This document shows, piece after piece, positions 41,101-54,040 of a stretch of 64,000 bases of DNA; positions within the stretch are counted from its first letter, which is position 1; each line of letters starts with the position of its first letter. The notes beneath the pieces were generated by a model that had not been told where the DNA came from, ran no database searches, and saw only the letters and a program-made list of their open reading frames with translations. The DNA comes from Serinus canaria (lineage: Eukaryota > Chordata > Aves > Passeriformes > Fringillidae). Made by a program: the position numbers and the translations under genes. Location of the stretch: positions 13,505,719 through 13,569,718 of the forward strand of contig NC_066323.1 in the NCBI RefSeq assembly GCF_022539315.1. Direction: 5' to 3'.

Positions 41101-42979
41101 CCTCAGCTCTGATTGTAATAAGAAATATATTTGTCATCCTTAACTTTGTAATGTATTTGGAATGAACTGTTCATTGCACCACTTTTTCAATTGCTTCAGT
41201 CAAAGTAAATTAATGTGTGTTCACAGCTTGAAAAGTGCTGTACTGCAAGGCATACTCATATTAATATGTGTTAAGCTTTCTGGAAGCTAAAACAAAACTG
41301 TGGTCCTGATCTGGTTTCTTCACACTTGAGAAATGTGAAGTTAAAATAGGCAGCTTCTCTAACCATACACCATATCAACACATATTGCATAAGAGGGCTT
41401 GCAGAACTTACAAAACTGTTTTAGGAAAAAGTTTCAGATGGAAAATGGAAGATTCCAGCCTTAAAAGAAGAAGTCAGAAAAAAACTGACTTGTTACCTCT
41501 TATTCTTAGAAAATAAACTTTGAAAAGTTTTACCCTACCATTCCATACTCCTGACCAATTTTTTTTTTCTTTATCTTTTTGCTGTTCACAGCAAAATGGT
41601 TGTTCTGGAAACTCCATGTTGCACCAGTTGCTTCTTTTTTCACAGTGACACACCCTAAGCAGGCACCAAGCACTGAGAAAGGGGAAGTACAAAAGGAAAA
41701 CAAGAAGCATAAAAATTATAAACCATAGATTTCACTGTCATTGTATTAACAAGATGTAAAATATAACAGTCTATTTAAGACCCTGACACAGTTCTCAAAT
41801 AGCTTACTTTTAGAACAGAGTATAAGAATTCTATATAACCCTGAAATCTTTGCATTGCAGATGCTGCAGCACAAAATAGTGGCCACACTCTTTTCAGGCC
41901 AATCTGTATATATGGGCTCATTACCAATCTTAGCACTGGATCTATATACCTTTCCATTTTGTGCGTAGCCACTCTAGAAGAATGAGAAAATATTTTTAAA
42001 AATACCTTGCAAGACAAGTTGACATTTCTTCAGGATTGCAGAAATTCTTTATAAAATATTAACTATTTCCACTGGAAATCTCATTGCTCTCAAGTATACT
42101 TTAATACTGACAAGAGCTTTCAAGCAGGGCATGTGATCTTGACATGCTCTCCTTAGCTGGTTTCTTCTGTTCATGCACGTCTATAATTCCAACCTGTTGG
42201 CAGATCTAAATGCCAAGTAGATTACAAGAGATGGCAAACACAAAAGTAGACAGAAATGACCTTGCCATCAGTGAGAGGCAGGAAGAAAGAAATAAGGTGG
42301 CAAATTTTCAGTTTGGTGGCTGAAACAAAGAATAAATTCTATCAGCTCTGTCCATCTTGAAGGCAATTACCTTTTTTGTCTGAAGTCTGTCTTTTAAGGA
42401 AACTGAAATAAATACATCTTCAGTTGAAATGAAATATTTTGACTCAAAAAGTACAATTAAAACAAGATTCCGGCAACACAATTCTGACCAGACAGAATCC
42501 AAAACAGGTTACCTGGTGTTCTAGGTCCTGTTTCTTCAGCTGCCAAGCAATTTAAATTTCCTTATTTCATGCTCTTAATTAAGGTCTGTGCAGTGTTTGT
42601 GACCAGCACCTGCAACACTTCGCACATCAATGGCCCCAGGTTTTGCTTTTGGTTTTAATTTGCAGGCAACAGCATTTCTGAAGCATTTTCCCAAAGGCTG
42701 TGTGAATAAAAAATAAACAGGATTCTTAGTATTCCCCTTTTTTGACAAGCTGAGAAATACTTTAACAACTTGTCCATATGCCAAATCTAAAAATGCATAG
42801 GAAAGAAGGAAACAAATATTAGATAAGAAATATGCAGAAAAAGAACCTCATTAATGCTCTGGAGGGAATTTAGAATTTCTTTCTCTCTCTACCCACTGCA
42901 CATATGATTAATTGAACGAGGTCACTTTCTGAAATAAAAACATTACAACGTTAAGGATGTTAAAAACCAAGGGAAAGGT
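26111..42979. other. Non-coding DNA, no gene recognised
   Basis: AT-rich sequence with frequent stops. GC-richer, CpG-poor patches lie at 28780-29100, 31000-31640, 33960-34480, 38760-39120 and 40190-40380; most longer frames fall in or beside them. Low-complexity A-rich stretches occur at 31888-31945 and 38660-38715. A short tandem repeat of TTAAATCCTAAATCC lies near 33210-33237. Frames such as 34714-35052 (plus) and 35032-35388 (minus) show no domain. I see no RNA gene or intact mobile element here. Confidence 0.55.
31888..31945 (+). repeat. A-rich low-complexity stretch
   Basis: A-rich sequence interrupted mainly by C and occasional G or T (pattern AAAAACCAAAAACCC). It explains the apparent hydrophobic minus-strand frames at 31821-32032. 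Confidence 0.75.
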
Positions 42980-43720
42980 TTCACGGGCTCACACAGCAGA
43001 GCAGGCTCTCAGTCACCAGTGATTGATCCTGTACCTAACCACCTCCCTGAAATACCATCCCCTTGCTTTGGAAAAGCTTCTATGCCTGTTTCCATCCTCT
43101 TTACCTAGAGGACAAAGAAGGGAAGGGGATACGATGGCCGTAAACGCTGAAGATGTAACTCTCGCCTAAGACTCACCATGAGATGCGGGAGCAACTGCAC
43201 AGAATCTACCCCAGCTTTGCCTTGTTCATGGCACTCATGCTCAGCATTCACCCTTCTGTCCTCCCCCACAGCCACAGAACCTGCCCTGGCATCTCAGTGT
43301 GGATGACCAGGAGGTTGATTCAAAAAGACAAAGCGAGACACTTTGCTCTTCATCCCCTCACCACACCAGCAGCAGCTATAAAGAATAAAGCAAAAAGAGG
43401 AAAAGCATAGATCTTAGTGACATGAGTGATTTATAGCCCCAAGGAGCGATAAAATGATCCATGACTAGAAGTCAGTGTTTTTATTAGAAATGATGATTCC
43501 CAGTCATGGTGCTTTTTCGTTGTGTGCATAATTAATGTCAGCTTGTGAAAGCTGCCAATGACGCTCATCACCAGCGGATGTTCTTATAATATATGTGTGG
43601 ATTTGAATGCATGATGAAGCTTTTCCATCTTTTGGGATTCAAAACAGAAGTTTGTGAATAATGCAAGACTGAAAACCAAAAATAACAAAGAAACTGCTAC
43701 TCGCCCAGCGAGCAGTAGAG
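42980..43720. promoter_or_regulatory. CpG-retaining segment, candidate regulatory element
   Basis: CpG is rare elsewhere in the window, but here about a dozen occur in about 740 bp: five within 43130-43190 (in GATACGATGG, GGCCGTAAACGC, CTCTCGCC, GATGCGGG) and others in AAAGCGAG, GAGCGATAAA, TTTTCGTTG, GACGCTC, AGCGGATG and CTCGCCCAGCGAG. The core at 43430-43640 includes GCATAATTAATGTCAGC, a homeodomain-type TAATTA site, and has no simple repeats. Such CpG retention suggests low germline methylation or sequence constraint, as in an enhancer or a weak promoter. Short frames at 43131 (11 codons) and 43183-43410 (75 codons) are not recognised. No known target gene lies in the window. Confidence 0.35.
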
Positions 43721-44020
43721 AAAAGAGCACAGAATACAAAGTAAAGTAACCAAAACAGACCCAGACTTTCCTCTAAAAAACAGAATTGTGTGAAGATCTG
43801 TTTGGTCTTAGCCTAGAAAATATCTGCAAATGAGAAATTCAAAACTACTTTACTGACAGCTTTGGAAGCAGCAAATTCTCTGTTTACTAAGCCATCAGAA
43901 TGGAGAGAGGCACCACTGGAAGTCTGCACCACGATGTCTGTCTGAACCCTGGCCTTGAAACTGCACCTCTACTGCTGGCAAAGGAGCCACCCATGGGCAG
44001 CAGGGACCTCCTTTCCTGAG
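43721..44020. other. Transition into GC-rich block, no gene recognised
   Basis: AT-rich sequence gives way at about 43890 to a GC-rich block. The 97-codon minus frame at 43887-44180 owes its length and internal repetition to the duplication that follows. Confidence 0.5.
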
Positions 44021-44136
44021 CCCAGCGTGCCCCAGGTTTGGCTCCTGGTGCTGTGGTTGTGACCCAGCAGTTGCTGGTGTGCTCACATGTGGTGTGCCCA
44101 GCGTGCCCCAGGTTTGGCTCCTGGCAGTGTGGTTGG
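44021..44136. repeat. 76-bp-period GC-rich direct duplication
   Basis: CCCAGCGTGCCCCAGGTTTG and the following GCTCCTGG begin at 44021 and again at 44097. The two copies are identical for 28 bp and then similar (TGCTGTGGTTGTGA against CAGTGTGGTTGGGA). Near-identity implies a recent duplication relative to the older repeats in the window. A pyrimidine run, TTTTTTTTCTTTTTTT, follows directly after the second copy. Confidence 0.9.
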
Positions 44137-44159
44137 GATCCACACTTTTTTTTCTTTTT

Positions 44160-47100
44160 TTGCCTTTGTCTTCTTCTCAAAAATCACCTCTATGTGCAAA
44201 GGAGCCTTTTCCTCACTACTTCAGCTAATTTGGAATTTTTTCACTATTTCAAATGCCACAGAAAAGCAAATATTGACACTCCAAGAGAAGAAATACTGTC
44301 AATAGTTATGTTTCCAAGTAGCATTTCTTTTTATTCTGCATAGGGCTTTGGATTTATCAAAATATTTACTTGTGGGAACAGCTTTACTCAGTTCCTAGTG
44401 GATCACCAATTACACATTAAAGAACAAGTCATAAAATATTGATAAAATCATTAACTACAGTTTTATCCATTTACCATGGCTAAAACCACAAGCTGCTACA
44501 ATCTTAATTTGATTCCCAAGGAAATAAATTATTTCAAGAAGAGTATTTGATTGCTATAACATTTGCAAAAAGAAAAAGGAATGAAAAACATACCTTTTCC
44601 CAATTCCAACTTTGTGTTCATGTGTTTGCCCCACCATTACACTCTGGTGATCTGAACTAAACATCCCAGCCCCAGAGTTTTTAGGCATGCTGTATTCCTG
44701 AAATAGCACTGTGGCTAGAGTTGCAGCTCCTCAGAACTATCAGTAATCAGGCTCTTTATCAGATTAGGAAGCACCCTGTGGAATTTTGCTCCTGAGGTTC
44801 TCAAATGTTACCCCTCTATTCCTTTTATGAGACAATTGGGAGAATGCTGACATGAGGCCAGATATGAAATACTAAATTGGTTCTTCAGACAAAGATTGTA
44901 TCTTGTTTTTAGAAAGCTACTCTGGTACCTTTTCTTTCTGGAATAAGTTTTTTTTCACTCTTTTAGTGATCAGTATAAATCTCCAACAACTTTTACTTCA
45001 GAACAGAAGCCAGTGGATTTGGAAGCAGAGCTGGCCACTGGCTCTGCCCTCATTATGGGGCACCACTTTTCCAACTTCCACAAAAAGACTTCCCCAAGCC
45101 CAGCACTTAATTAAACAAAAACAAACAAACAAAGTTATCCTGTAGCTCAAATATACAGCTAAGACCAATAGTGTTAACTAATTTTTCAAACTTGGAGTAA
45201 AATCCAAGAGAAGGCATAGCAAAGGTTTAAAGCAAAGTGTCTTTGCCCTGCCTCGGCAGGGTCAGGCCAGAAGGACCACAGAACCCCCAGCACAGACATC
45301 CATGGAGACACAAGCATCCTCACACATCCTCACAAAATGAGCTGCCCCACACAACCTGGTGGAAGCTTTCAGGAGCTGTCAATGCAAGCACCATCTTTCT
45401 GTATAATTTACACCAGTTTTCCAACCTTGTTTTAAATCTGATTGCAGACTATCAGCACAACTGAGAAGCAGATACTTTGCTCCCCCTGTTGTACTCAAGT
45501 TGTTTTTTCTCAGTTGTTTTCCAGAGTTCCTACCAAGTCCTTAATGAGCTGTCAATTACTTGTGCAAATTAAGAGGTAGGCACTGAGAATTAGCAACCAG
45601 AAAAGAAACATGTCCTCCAATCTTGTGAAATTAAGGCTACTTTCAAGAATTGTCTTAAAATTGGTGAATCTTCGTCTATATTAGAACAAAAGCTACTTTA
45701 CATAAGGCAGCTGACCATTTGAAATGTGCCTGCTGTAGTAAAAAAAAAAAAAAAAGACAGCAAAATAGTAAATACAGAGATACAATTCAGCAGCCACATT
45801 GATAGTAATATTTTGAAGGGGAAAAATGAAAATGTCACTATTGTCCTAGAGAGAGCACCATTACCTGGTTGCAGTTCATATCACTACTGATGACAACCTG
45901 TTTACTGAGTTGGTTTTTCATAAACAATTATCAGTTTAGGTCTTTGTTCTTAAAGGAGCTTCCTGTTTTAGCCTCTTGTTCTTGACCCTGCACAAGCCAT
46001 GTGTCATTTCCCAGTTGGTGCTGAGCCACACAAAAACTTCTGAACTTTTAGTACAACCCTTAGGAAGAGATTGTTGGTGGCAAAGGTAGCAGGAATATGA
46101 CCAGGAAATCTCAGCACCTTCTCAAGCAAATGGAAAGGAAATTTACTTCATCTGTGCTGGAAAAACCACTGAGTTCTTCTCTCTCCCCCTGCCACTTTAT
46201 CCCCTGCTACTCATTCCCACCCTGCAGTTGTGTGTGGCTACATTCTGAGAGCCTGGAAACCACGAAGTGGAAAATGAGAACAATGATAATATTCTAACCA
46301 TCTTTTTTCATCTCAATCACCAGCTGCCCTTACAAGACAAAATTAGCAATTTTAATCACAGTGACACAGCTTTTAAATCATCCTCTCCAAGAAAAAATAA
46401 TGATGTTTTTCTAAGTTTTAATTATGCAAAGGGTTACTCTAAAGAGGCTACAGCAGGATGTTTCATATGCTTAAGTTTAATCACATGCAAAAGTCACTAC
46501 AGAATCATAGACCGGTGTTTTTGCTGGGAGACCCAAACTTTTCCCATTAAGGGAGGACTGCTTCCCTCTGTCAGTCCTCCTGACTCTCATGTTCTGAGAA
46601 AGCTGGATTCACACTGAGCAGATATCTCTGGATATCCAAAAAAGCTGCATTGATCTCCAGTGAAATATCAGGGCTTTCGTAGCAGGAGGGGAAGTTAGGT
46701 GACTTTCACCAGGTGCTTCCTCTACCAGAGGGTACAGACCAAAGGTCAAACTCAGATGTCAGGAGAAAAGGCTTAGAAATCCCTGAGAACTATAAAAATA
46801 AAAAACTGCTAGATCACTATTCTGCTTGAGAGACCAGTACTGACTGAAAAACTCCTATTTTTGTGAAAATGTGGCAAAAATATCTAAAATTTTTCAATCA
46901 AGTTTTGCTGGTCTTTTAATGATGAAAATAAGGACCATCCAGCATAAATGCAGTGAGCAGGGTCATGAACATGGGCATTGAGAGCAGGGAAGTTTACATT
47001 TTAATTCACTTTGCACAGAGACTAGAAGGGCTTTCTGAGCCTGCCCCACTGAAGCTAACAGGCAGACAAGACATTATTGCCCAGCATCATTTTATCTGCT

Positions 47101-47955
47101 CATCTTTTCACCCAGCTCCACGTGTGAGCTGCAGGGTAATGTACAAGCCACACTGGACACCATCTGCTTGACTGGAGCCCAGAGCCCCACACCAGATGCC
47201 AGTCTCTGTTAGGTCACAAGGCAGTGACCAGAGGTTGTTGGCAGGAGCTCTTTGGGCTTTACATCAGCCCTGTGGTAATGTCTGCTCTGAAAGCTCCAGC
47301 TCTCCTGCTGCTAACCCATGTCCTGGCAGGGCAGAGGTGTCCCTGAGAGATGCTTCAGACCATCCCTGACCTGCCAGGTGCTGCAGGCTAGTGCTGGAGA
47401 AGAAGCTGGCTCTCAGTCTGAGCAGCCACTCTATGTCTCACCAGTCCAAAAGCCAAAGAATTGCAGCCTCCAGTTCCACCTCCTTTCCACTGCCTTTCAC
47501 AAACAAGTCCACTTAAGGAGGAGACACAAAATGAATGTCTTTTCACTTCAGGAAGATTTATTTCTCTGGCATCTGCTGAAATCATCTGTTTAGGAACACA
47601 GACTCTCCAAAGGAGTGATGAAAGCTTTCAGGTTGCTGGAGTGGGGCCAACCCTGAGAGCCTCTGGTCTGCTACAAAAACTCAAGTGCAAAACCCCACAA
47701 ACACACAACAAAACCCCATCAAACTAAGTAGTGTAGGGAGTGGTGGATTTTCTACTCAGAAGCATAATGCTTTTAATTTCCATTAGCAGTGAAGCTTAGG
47801 CATGCACACAGAAGATTGGCACAGGAGTGTCCAGGAATGGATGCACAGTGGATGAGGGAGCTGCTGGACCAGCCTGGGTTTGTTACTGCTGTTAAATCCA
47901 TAGAGCAGTTATGACTGAATTATCTGTATCACAGTCAGACCCAGAGGTCTCAGGT
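44160..47955. other. Non-coding DNA, no gene recognised
   Basis: AT-rich sequence. A short CAAA microsatellite lies at about 45115-45131 and a 16-A run at 45740-45755. A GC-richer patch lies at 47110-47480. The 116-codon plus frame at 46267-46617 shows no domain. Confidence 0.55.
45740..45755 (+). repeat. Poly(A) homopolymer, 16 A
   Basis: Uninterrupted run of 16 A between TGCTGTAGT and GACAGC. No retrocopy body is evident upstream. Confidence 0.85.
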
Positions 47956-47959
47956 GACA

Positions 47960-48050
47960 TAACTGGAGGCAAGGTAACTTGCCTATGGCAAACAGATGAT
48001 GAACAGAATTAAAATCCAGGTCTCCTGAGTCTCAGACCAGATCCTTGTAT
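47960..48050 (-). repeat. MIR-like ancient SINE fragment
   Basis: The plus strand reads GGCAAGGTAACTTGCCTATG, then GCAAACAGATGATGAACAGA, AATCCAGGTCTCCTGAGTC and CAGACCAGATCC. This follows the reverse complement of the MIR core (GTAACTTGCCCAAGGTCACA, then GTGGCAGAGC, GAACCCAGG) in order and spacing. It is the clearest ancient SINE fragment in the window. Confidence 0.6.
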
Positions 48051-51000
48051 TTTTTTTTTCTTCTGATACCATCTGTGATACTTAAGAAGCCAATTACAGT
48101 GGAAAAAGCATTTCAACAAACAAAGGGAAATTATTATAAGTTGATTTCAGAGATTTTATCTCCTTTCTAGGTTTGGTAAATTTTCCTGAAACTTGGATGT
48201 CTAGAGGGAAAATGACACTTTTGCTTTGTGTTATAGAAACATCATCTGGCAATGGAACATTTACCTAAAAGAAGCCACAGACACTAAGCAGCATTGCCTC
48301 AGAAGACTGCACATTTAAACTACTTATCAACTAAATTCCCTATTTTAGAAAAAGGAAGGAAAAAAATAAAAGAGCTTCTATACTCCTAAATAATAGGCTG
48401 CACAAAGCCAATATTTTAAATTAAATTTGAAAAGAAATTTGCCTGTAAAAAGAATTCCATGCATAAGATGGAAGCATGCAAAATAAATCCACATAAGTTT
48501 CCTTGTAACCCAAAAATCAGCAGTGATGAAAAAAATTGCTGCATTTTTTACTGCATGTTAAATGAGTTTTCTAGTTATATTTTCCATGATAAAAGACATA
48601 GATGCTCATTTAAGCTGACTTAAGACACAGTTATTCTCTAAAAATTTTTATCTTTTATTTCTTTGAAAAATTACTAAAATCAAATTATCCACCCCTTGCG
48701 TTTATCCTCATTCAGCAAAATATCTGACCCAAACCTCTTCCACAGACCACAGACTAAACAGACTATAGAAGCTGAGTAGTCAGGAGTGTGTGCAGCATCC
48801 TCCAAGACACTGACTCACTTGTATGCCCCATTCCTAATATTAATAGTAACTTACATATTCAGCTTTAGCACTTTATTTCTCAAAGAACATGGTGGTTCCT
48901 CAGGATCTGTTAACACTGGAAAGTATCTTCTGATCCCAAGGTAGAAAAGGTCTGAGCACTGATGTGTTCTGTTGCATAGAATTTTCTCAGATTTTAAAGC
49001 AGTACAAATACGTGGCTTTAAAGGCAAAACGTTTGAAATAAAGGCAAACAAACATTCTCTTTATTTGCCATCTTTCAATTAGGAGTAAATTCTTGGCCTC
49101 ACTGAACCTAGGATTTCCTCCAAAGTACTAACAAATACATCTGCAAATTTTCTACTGGCAAGGACCAAAATAAGGCAATCCAGAGTAAAGACACAGAAAC
49201 ATAACTCATAGCAGTTGGCATTTTTCCCTCAACTGACTGGATGCCAGTGCAAGAAATTCCACTGTCAGTTATCATTGGGTAAGAAAAGGCAAAATTCTGC
49301 TAAATATTTTTCTGAGCTTGCAGCAGTGTCTACCCAGGAATGGAGCCTGAAGTGCTATTCCCTCAAAAATGCCTCATTATGGAAAGGTCCCTACCACAGG
49401 AGGCCTTCAGTTCAGTGAAGAACTTTCAGGTAAATTACAATGCACACCCAGAACTGAGCTTGATAACTTCCTGTGGAAAAGGCATTCAGAATGATTTTCA
49501 ATAGGAAGTTGATTAAATTCCCAGTGTGCCTTTAATGCCATTTCAGAAAAACACACACAGGCTATTCAATGACCTCTAAAGGGAAGTGCACGCCTACAAC
49601 TCTAGCAAATGCAAATCAAATGAAAAGGACAAATGTCATGGAGATATATTTTGTAAATGTTAAGTATTATGAGCCTTCTTTTGTACCACAAATAAACTTT
49701 ATTATGCTACAACACTGCAATCAACTACAACTGCTTTTATGCTGTGAGTAATGGGCAGAATTAAAGAAAGCAGCTGGTGTAGTAGAATTGACCTCTGAAA
49801 ACAGCTCTGCATTTTTCCTCCCACTATTTATATTATTGTTTTTTCTGTAGCCTTTGGAAAGAAGCAAACTTAGGACCCAGTCCTAAGTCTCTGGTGTGAT
49901 CAAGTGTCCCTCTGCTTTTCCTTAATGAGCCTCTGTTCCCTGCAGCCCTCCCTGTGCACCAAGATTTGACCTGGCCACCCTTACAGCAGCCTCTCACCCA
50001 CGTGTGCTCCCCCCTTTACACACCCACATGGCAATGAAGCCTCAGAAGCCACACACAGGACATGAGTTTGTGGAAGTGAACTAAAAAAGAGAAAATTAGT
50101 ACCAAGTCAAAAATTCCTGTCTAAAATGAAACAAGATATTCCTGTTACATTCCATTCAACACAAGATCATTGGATTAATAATAAAGATTGTGCTGTGCCC
50201 ATCAGAGCTGGTGAAAAGCCTCTGACTTCCAGTTCTCCCAGTGCTGCAGGATGCTCAGTGCCAGCACCCCTCTGTATCCCCCACAAAGACAGAGCATGAT
50301 CAGCAGAGTCAGCCCAAGGCTCCTGACCACCATATGCCAATTCTGGGGGCCAGGACTGCTCCAGCCCAGCTGTGGGAATGAAGGATGCCATCCTGTCCTG
50401 GGATAATTAGGCAGGAAGCAGCCCCAGAGCTTTGGGTTCTGTGGTGCCCAGCAAAGAGTGAGAGAGGCAGTGGCTGTGCAGAGAAAGCTGCAGAGAGAAA
50501 ACTCCTCCTACCCTCAGGGAGCTCTCCAGCAGCAGCACAGGAGTCAGAGCTGCGTCCCCAGAACGGATCACATGCCTTGGTGCCCCAAACAGCCATTCCA
50601 GGCAGCTGCCTTCTTTGTTAGCCCTGACTGCAGAAATCCCATGAGCCCTTTGAATCACAACAGAATCCCTTACTTTTCACTGCAACACTTGCTGGCTCTC
50701 AAGTTTGTCATAAACACAGCTGCCTAAACTGAGAATTTCCTTTATTTGCCAATCAGCAGGCAAACCTCGTGCCCGAGCTAAGGCAGTGTCTATACCAGAG
50801 CAGCATTTTAAAATACTTGGAAACAATATTCTTATTATTACCTTTATCATTTATGACAGGAAGATCTTTAATATATGGATGAATTTCCATTTGGAGAAAT
50901 CAATAGTCTTAAATAATAACAAAGATTTCAGGTCTTTCATTCACAATACAAAATAACCTACTATTAACTTTACAAATGAGAACCAAGTTAAAAGGCTTCT

Positions 51001-53430
51001 AGCAAATTACCAGTGAATCACCAGAATTTGCTTCAGGCAGAGATATTATTCCTAAATTGTTGCCAGTGATCTATACCTTTAGTGTTTTTTATTGCTAATT
51101 TGCACTGGTTTCTCATACTCTTCTTCTAATGGATCATTACAGCAGCCAGATAATTTGTACTGCTGCCAATAAACTGTCTCAAGGTAAGACAGTTTAGGTA
51201 GAGCAAGAATAATGCACAGCAAGAGCGAGCCTTCGAAAAGAATTCCAAATTAAAGCATTGCTATGGAAAAAAACAGGAACCACTTAACACAATAGAAAGC
51301 TACATTTTTAAGTATTGCTTTCAAAACCAAGGCCATCACAGTTGAAATACTACCTTAATAATATACTGTTAAAGGCTTCCTTTTTTATTTTTTTTAAATT
51401 CTGTTCACTTTCTTGAATGCCACAAAAACATATTGGGTCAAGCTGTACTTGAAAACATTGCAAAGTGATGCAGGCATTCAAAAGAACTCAATTCTAACAG
51501 TATGGAAAACAAAACAGAAGGAAAGAATTACATATACACCTCAAACCTTAAATCTTGATATAAAGCTGGTCAGTTATTTAAAGGATAATGATAGCAATAA
51601 TTTATAGATCAATAAAAAATGATTTAAACCAAACCTAATAAAATCTCAAGATGCATTAGTCACAAGCAGTACCCAATTCATCTTTGGTATGGCATGTTCT
51701 TTCTTATCTTTCTTTGACTACACTATGGATTTTTCCTTCGGACAAACCTTCTCAGTCTGTTCCTGGGGGGCAGCTGAGCAGCACTGCAGAGTGTTGATGT
51801 GCATACAGCCCATGCAGCTGAGGCAAAGGGCACTGGAAAGGGTCCTCCAGGGAGCCAAGCTCAGACTCAACATCACCTCACAAGCAGACAGCCTGCAACA
51901 CCTCTGTGCACACACTCCTGGAGTGTCACAGGCATCCCACAAATGGAGCCAATCCAGCTCTCTGCTGAGCACCTTCAGGTGCATGTAAGAACTGGAAGCC
52001 TCCTGCCTCATCCTTGGGGTTTAATTTCCCACCTTCCAGCTGCATTCAGCTGGATTTTCACACAGGGAGTGTGATCTTTACAAAAGGCAGACAGCCTCTA
52101 TTCCTATGAGTGTTGTCATAAATGGTTGCTAATGGCTTTATCTGCCCCCTTAGCATCTTCTAATTTTTAAGTTCAAAAGCTTGGTGACATTCTTTAAGGA
52201 CATATACAAGTATTTTGACCTTTCCTTGTGATCAGTGAGCTGTAATAGCACCATCTACATAAAGCATAAACTTCCAGTATTATTGGGCATTTAATGCACA
52301 GTATGACTGTCACCTCACTTTCCCTAGCTGGGTTAGGGCAGCAGGGAGCACAGGGCACTGAGTTTGGGTCACAGGCTGTGTGAATCTGGACTTCTCTGTT
52401 CATATTCCTAAGCCAGCACACTGACATGCAGCTGTCAAGGACTCCAAACTCCTTTCTGAAAGATGCCACCTCTACAGTGGATTTATGAGCTCACTGCTGC
52501 TGTTGCAGATTTGAATACATTCTCTTTTTGAGAGCCTGGTATGTTTCTGTGGAGCTCAGTGACACTGTGCTGGCTTGTCCTGGGGCGATGTGACCAGAGA
52601 AGAGAACAGATCCCAGGAGCAGGCCTGGCCAACAGTGCAGCTTTGTGCTGTCACCCTTAAGGGTGCAGAGAGGAGCTGGCTGCTGACACAGAGCTAAAAT
52701 GGACTCAGAACAGATCTCTGCCAGGGACAGCTGCCTGGTGACTTGACAGCAACAATTCTGACCTCCTTTCAGTGAAGGAGGCTGAAAACACCAGGAATGT
52801 CAGGTTCCAATTTTCCCTGCCCAGCCAGATGCCACAAAAGAAGCTGAACCTCCCAAAGCTAATCCTCCCTTCCAGGATACTGCTCAGTTTAGTTCCATTA
52901 CTTTAATAACATTTCTACCAACTATACCTTTATTTCATGTTACTTATCTCCTTAACCTAAGGGGTATATTGTGTTGCCGAACACTATTTTCCCTTTATAT
53001 GCAGAATTTTCATGTATACTGAGTTTTCTCAGTATTCCTGTTGTGATTTCTTTCTCTAATTCTGTTTCTAGGAGAACCCTCCCACCAAACTGCAGAATAT
53101 TTCACCCTCTGTCCCTGAGCAGAACCAGCATTTAAAGCCACTCCCTATAACAAACTGGTACAGAATAACCAGCCAAGATCCCCAGCCCCATCAGAGGGCT
53201 GGGGTTTGCTTTGTTATTATAAGCACAAAGGAAAACAAGAGTGGAAAAGCATTTGAATCACAGTTTTGGCCCTTACCAGCTATAGTTGGTTTGTGGAAAT
53301 AAGAACCTTCTTTTGAGAGGAAGTGCAGTGCAGTCACCTGGATGGACACACAATTTACCCTTTCAATGGAGCAGTGTCTTGAAGAGATGAGATTGAAGAG
53401 TTGGACTTAAAATCTCACTGACATCACAAT
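48051..53430. other. Non-coding DNA, no gene recognised
   Basis: AT-rich sequence with GC-richer, CpG-poor patches at 49920-50030, 50180-50640, 51760-52060 and 52330-52880. The overlapping opposed frames at 50309-50727 and 51689-52074 lie in these patches and have no recognisable domain. The block at 50750-50900, with ACCTCGTGCCCGAGC and TTATTATTACCTTTATC, could be conserved, but this is unsupported beyond its appearance. Confidence 0.5.
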
Positions 53431-53500
53431 CTTTCCACATAAGTTAAATGAAGTGTTTCCACAAGCTTTCCACATAAGTTAAATGAAGATATGACAGGGA
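53431..53500. repeat. 35-bp tandem duplication
   Basis: CTTTCCACATAAGTTAAATG plus AAG starts at 53431 and again at 53466. The intervening TGTTTCCACAAG completes a unit of 35 bp. The 23-bp cores are identical, which indicates a recent slippage or duplication event. Confidence 0.9.
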
Positions 53501-54040
53501 GATTAAAAAGCAATTAACAAAATGGCTAAGACACAATAAAAATAAAGAAAGGTTACCTGTGAAAAAAGGGAAGGGTGTGGTTTGAATTGTCTTTGAAGGT
53601 ATGAACAGTGTATTCATTAGTATTTTCCAAAGGGCCACCCTTTGCCTTCATTCCTATCTATTTTGTTTGATATATTGTGCTATCATGGAGCATTCTTCTG
53701 AACTTATATCAAATAAACCCATCCACTGCTTACTTTCCCAGGTATCAGCTCTGCAGCAAGGGCCAAACTCAGATGAATGATTTGATAAATGTGCTGGCAC
53801 TGCAATCCTTTCTATTTTGTGTGCAAAGACAACAAAACCTTTTCCTTAATTAACTCTACTCATTTTAAAACTACTTTCTACTTTTAATTATGCAGAAATT
53901 AATTTTATTTTCCACTGAACTAATATTATTCACAAGGGTAGAAGAAGCCCTATTTTAAGAATATAGGCACATATTCACTTTTAGAGAATAAACTAAAATA
54001 TGAATATAAATATTCAATATTATCAAAGCATATTCAACCC

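Noticed and set aside
43887..44180. 97-codon minus frame with an internal peptide repeat
   Set aside because: The repetition comes from the 76-bp DNA duplication, and the frame has no other support.
46500..46530. CAGAATCATAGA, similar to the end of CR1 elements
   Set aside because: The match is only about a dozen bases and no CR1 body follows on either side.
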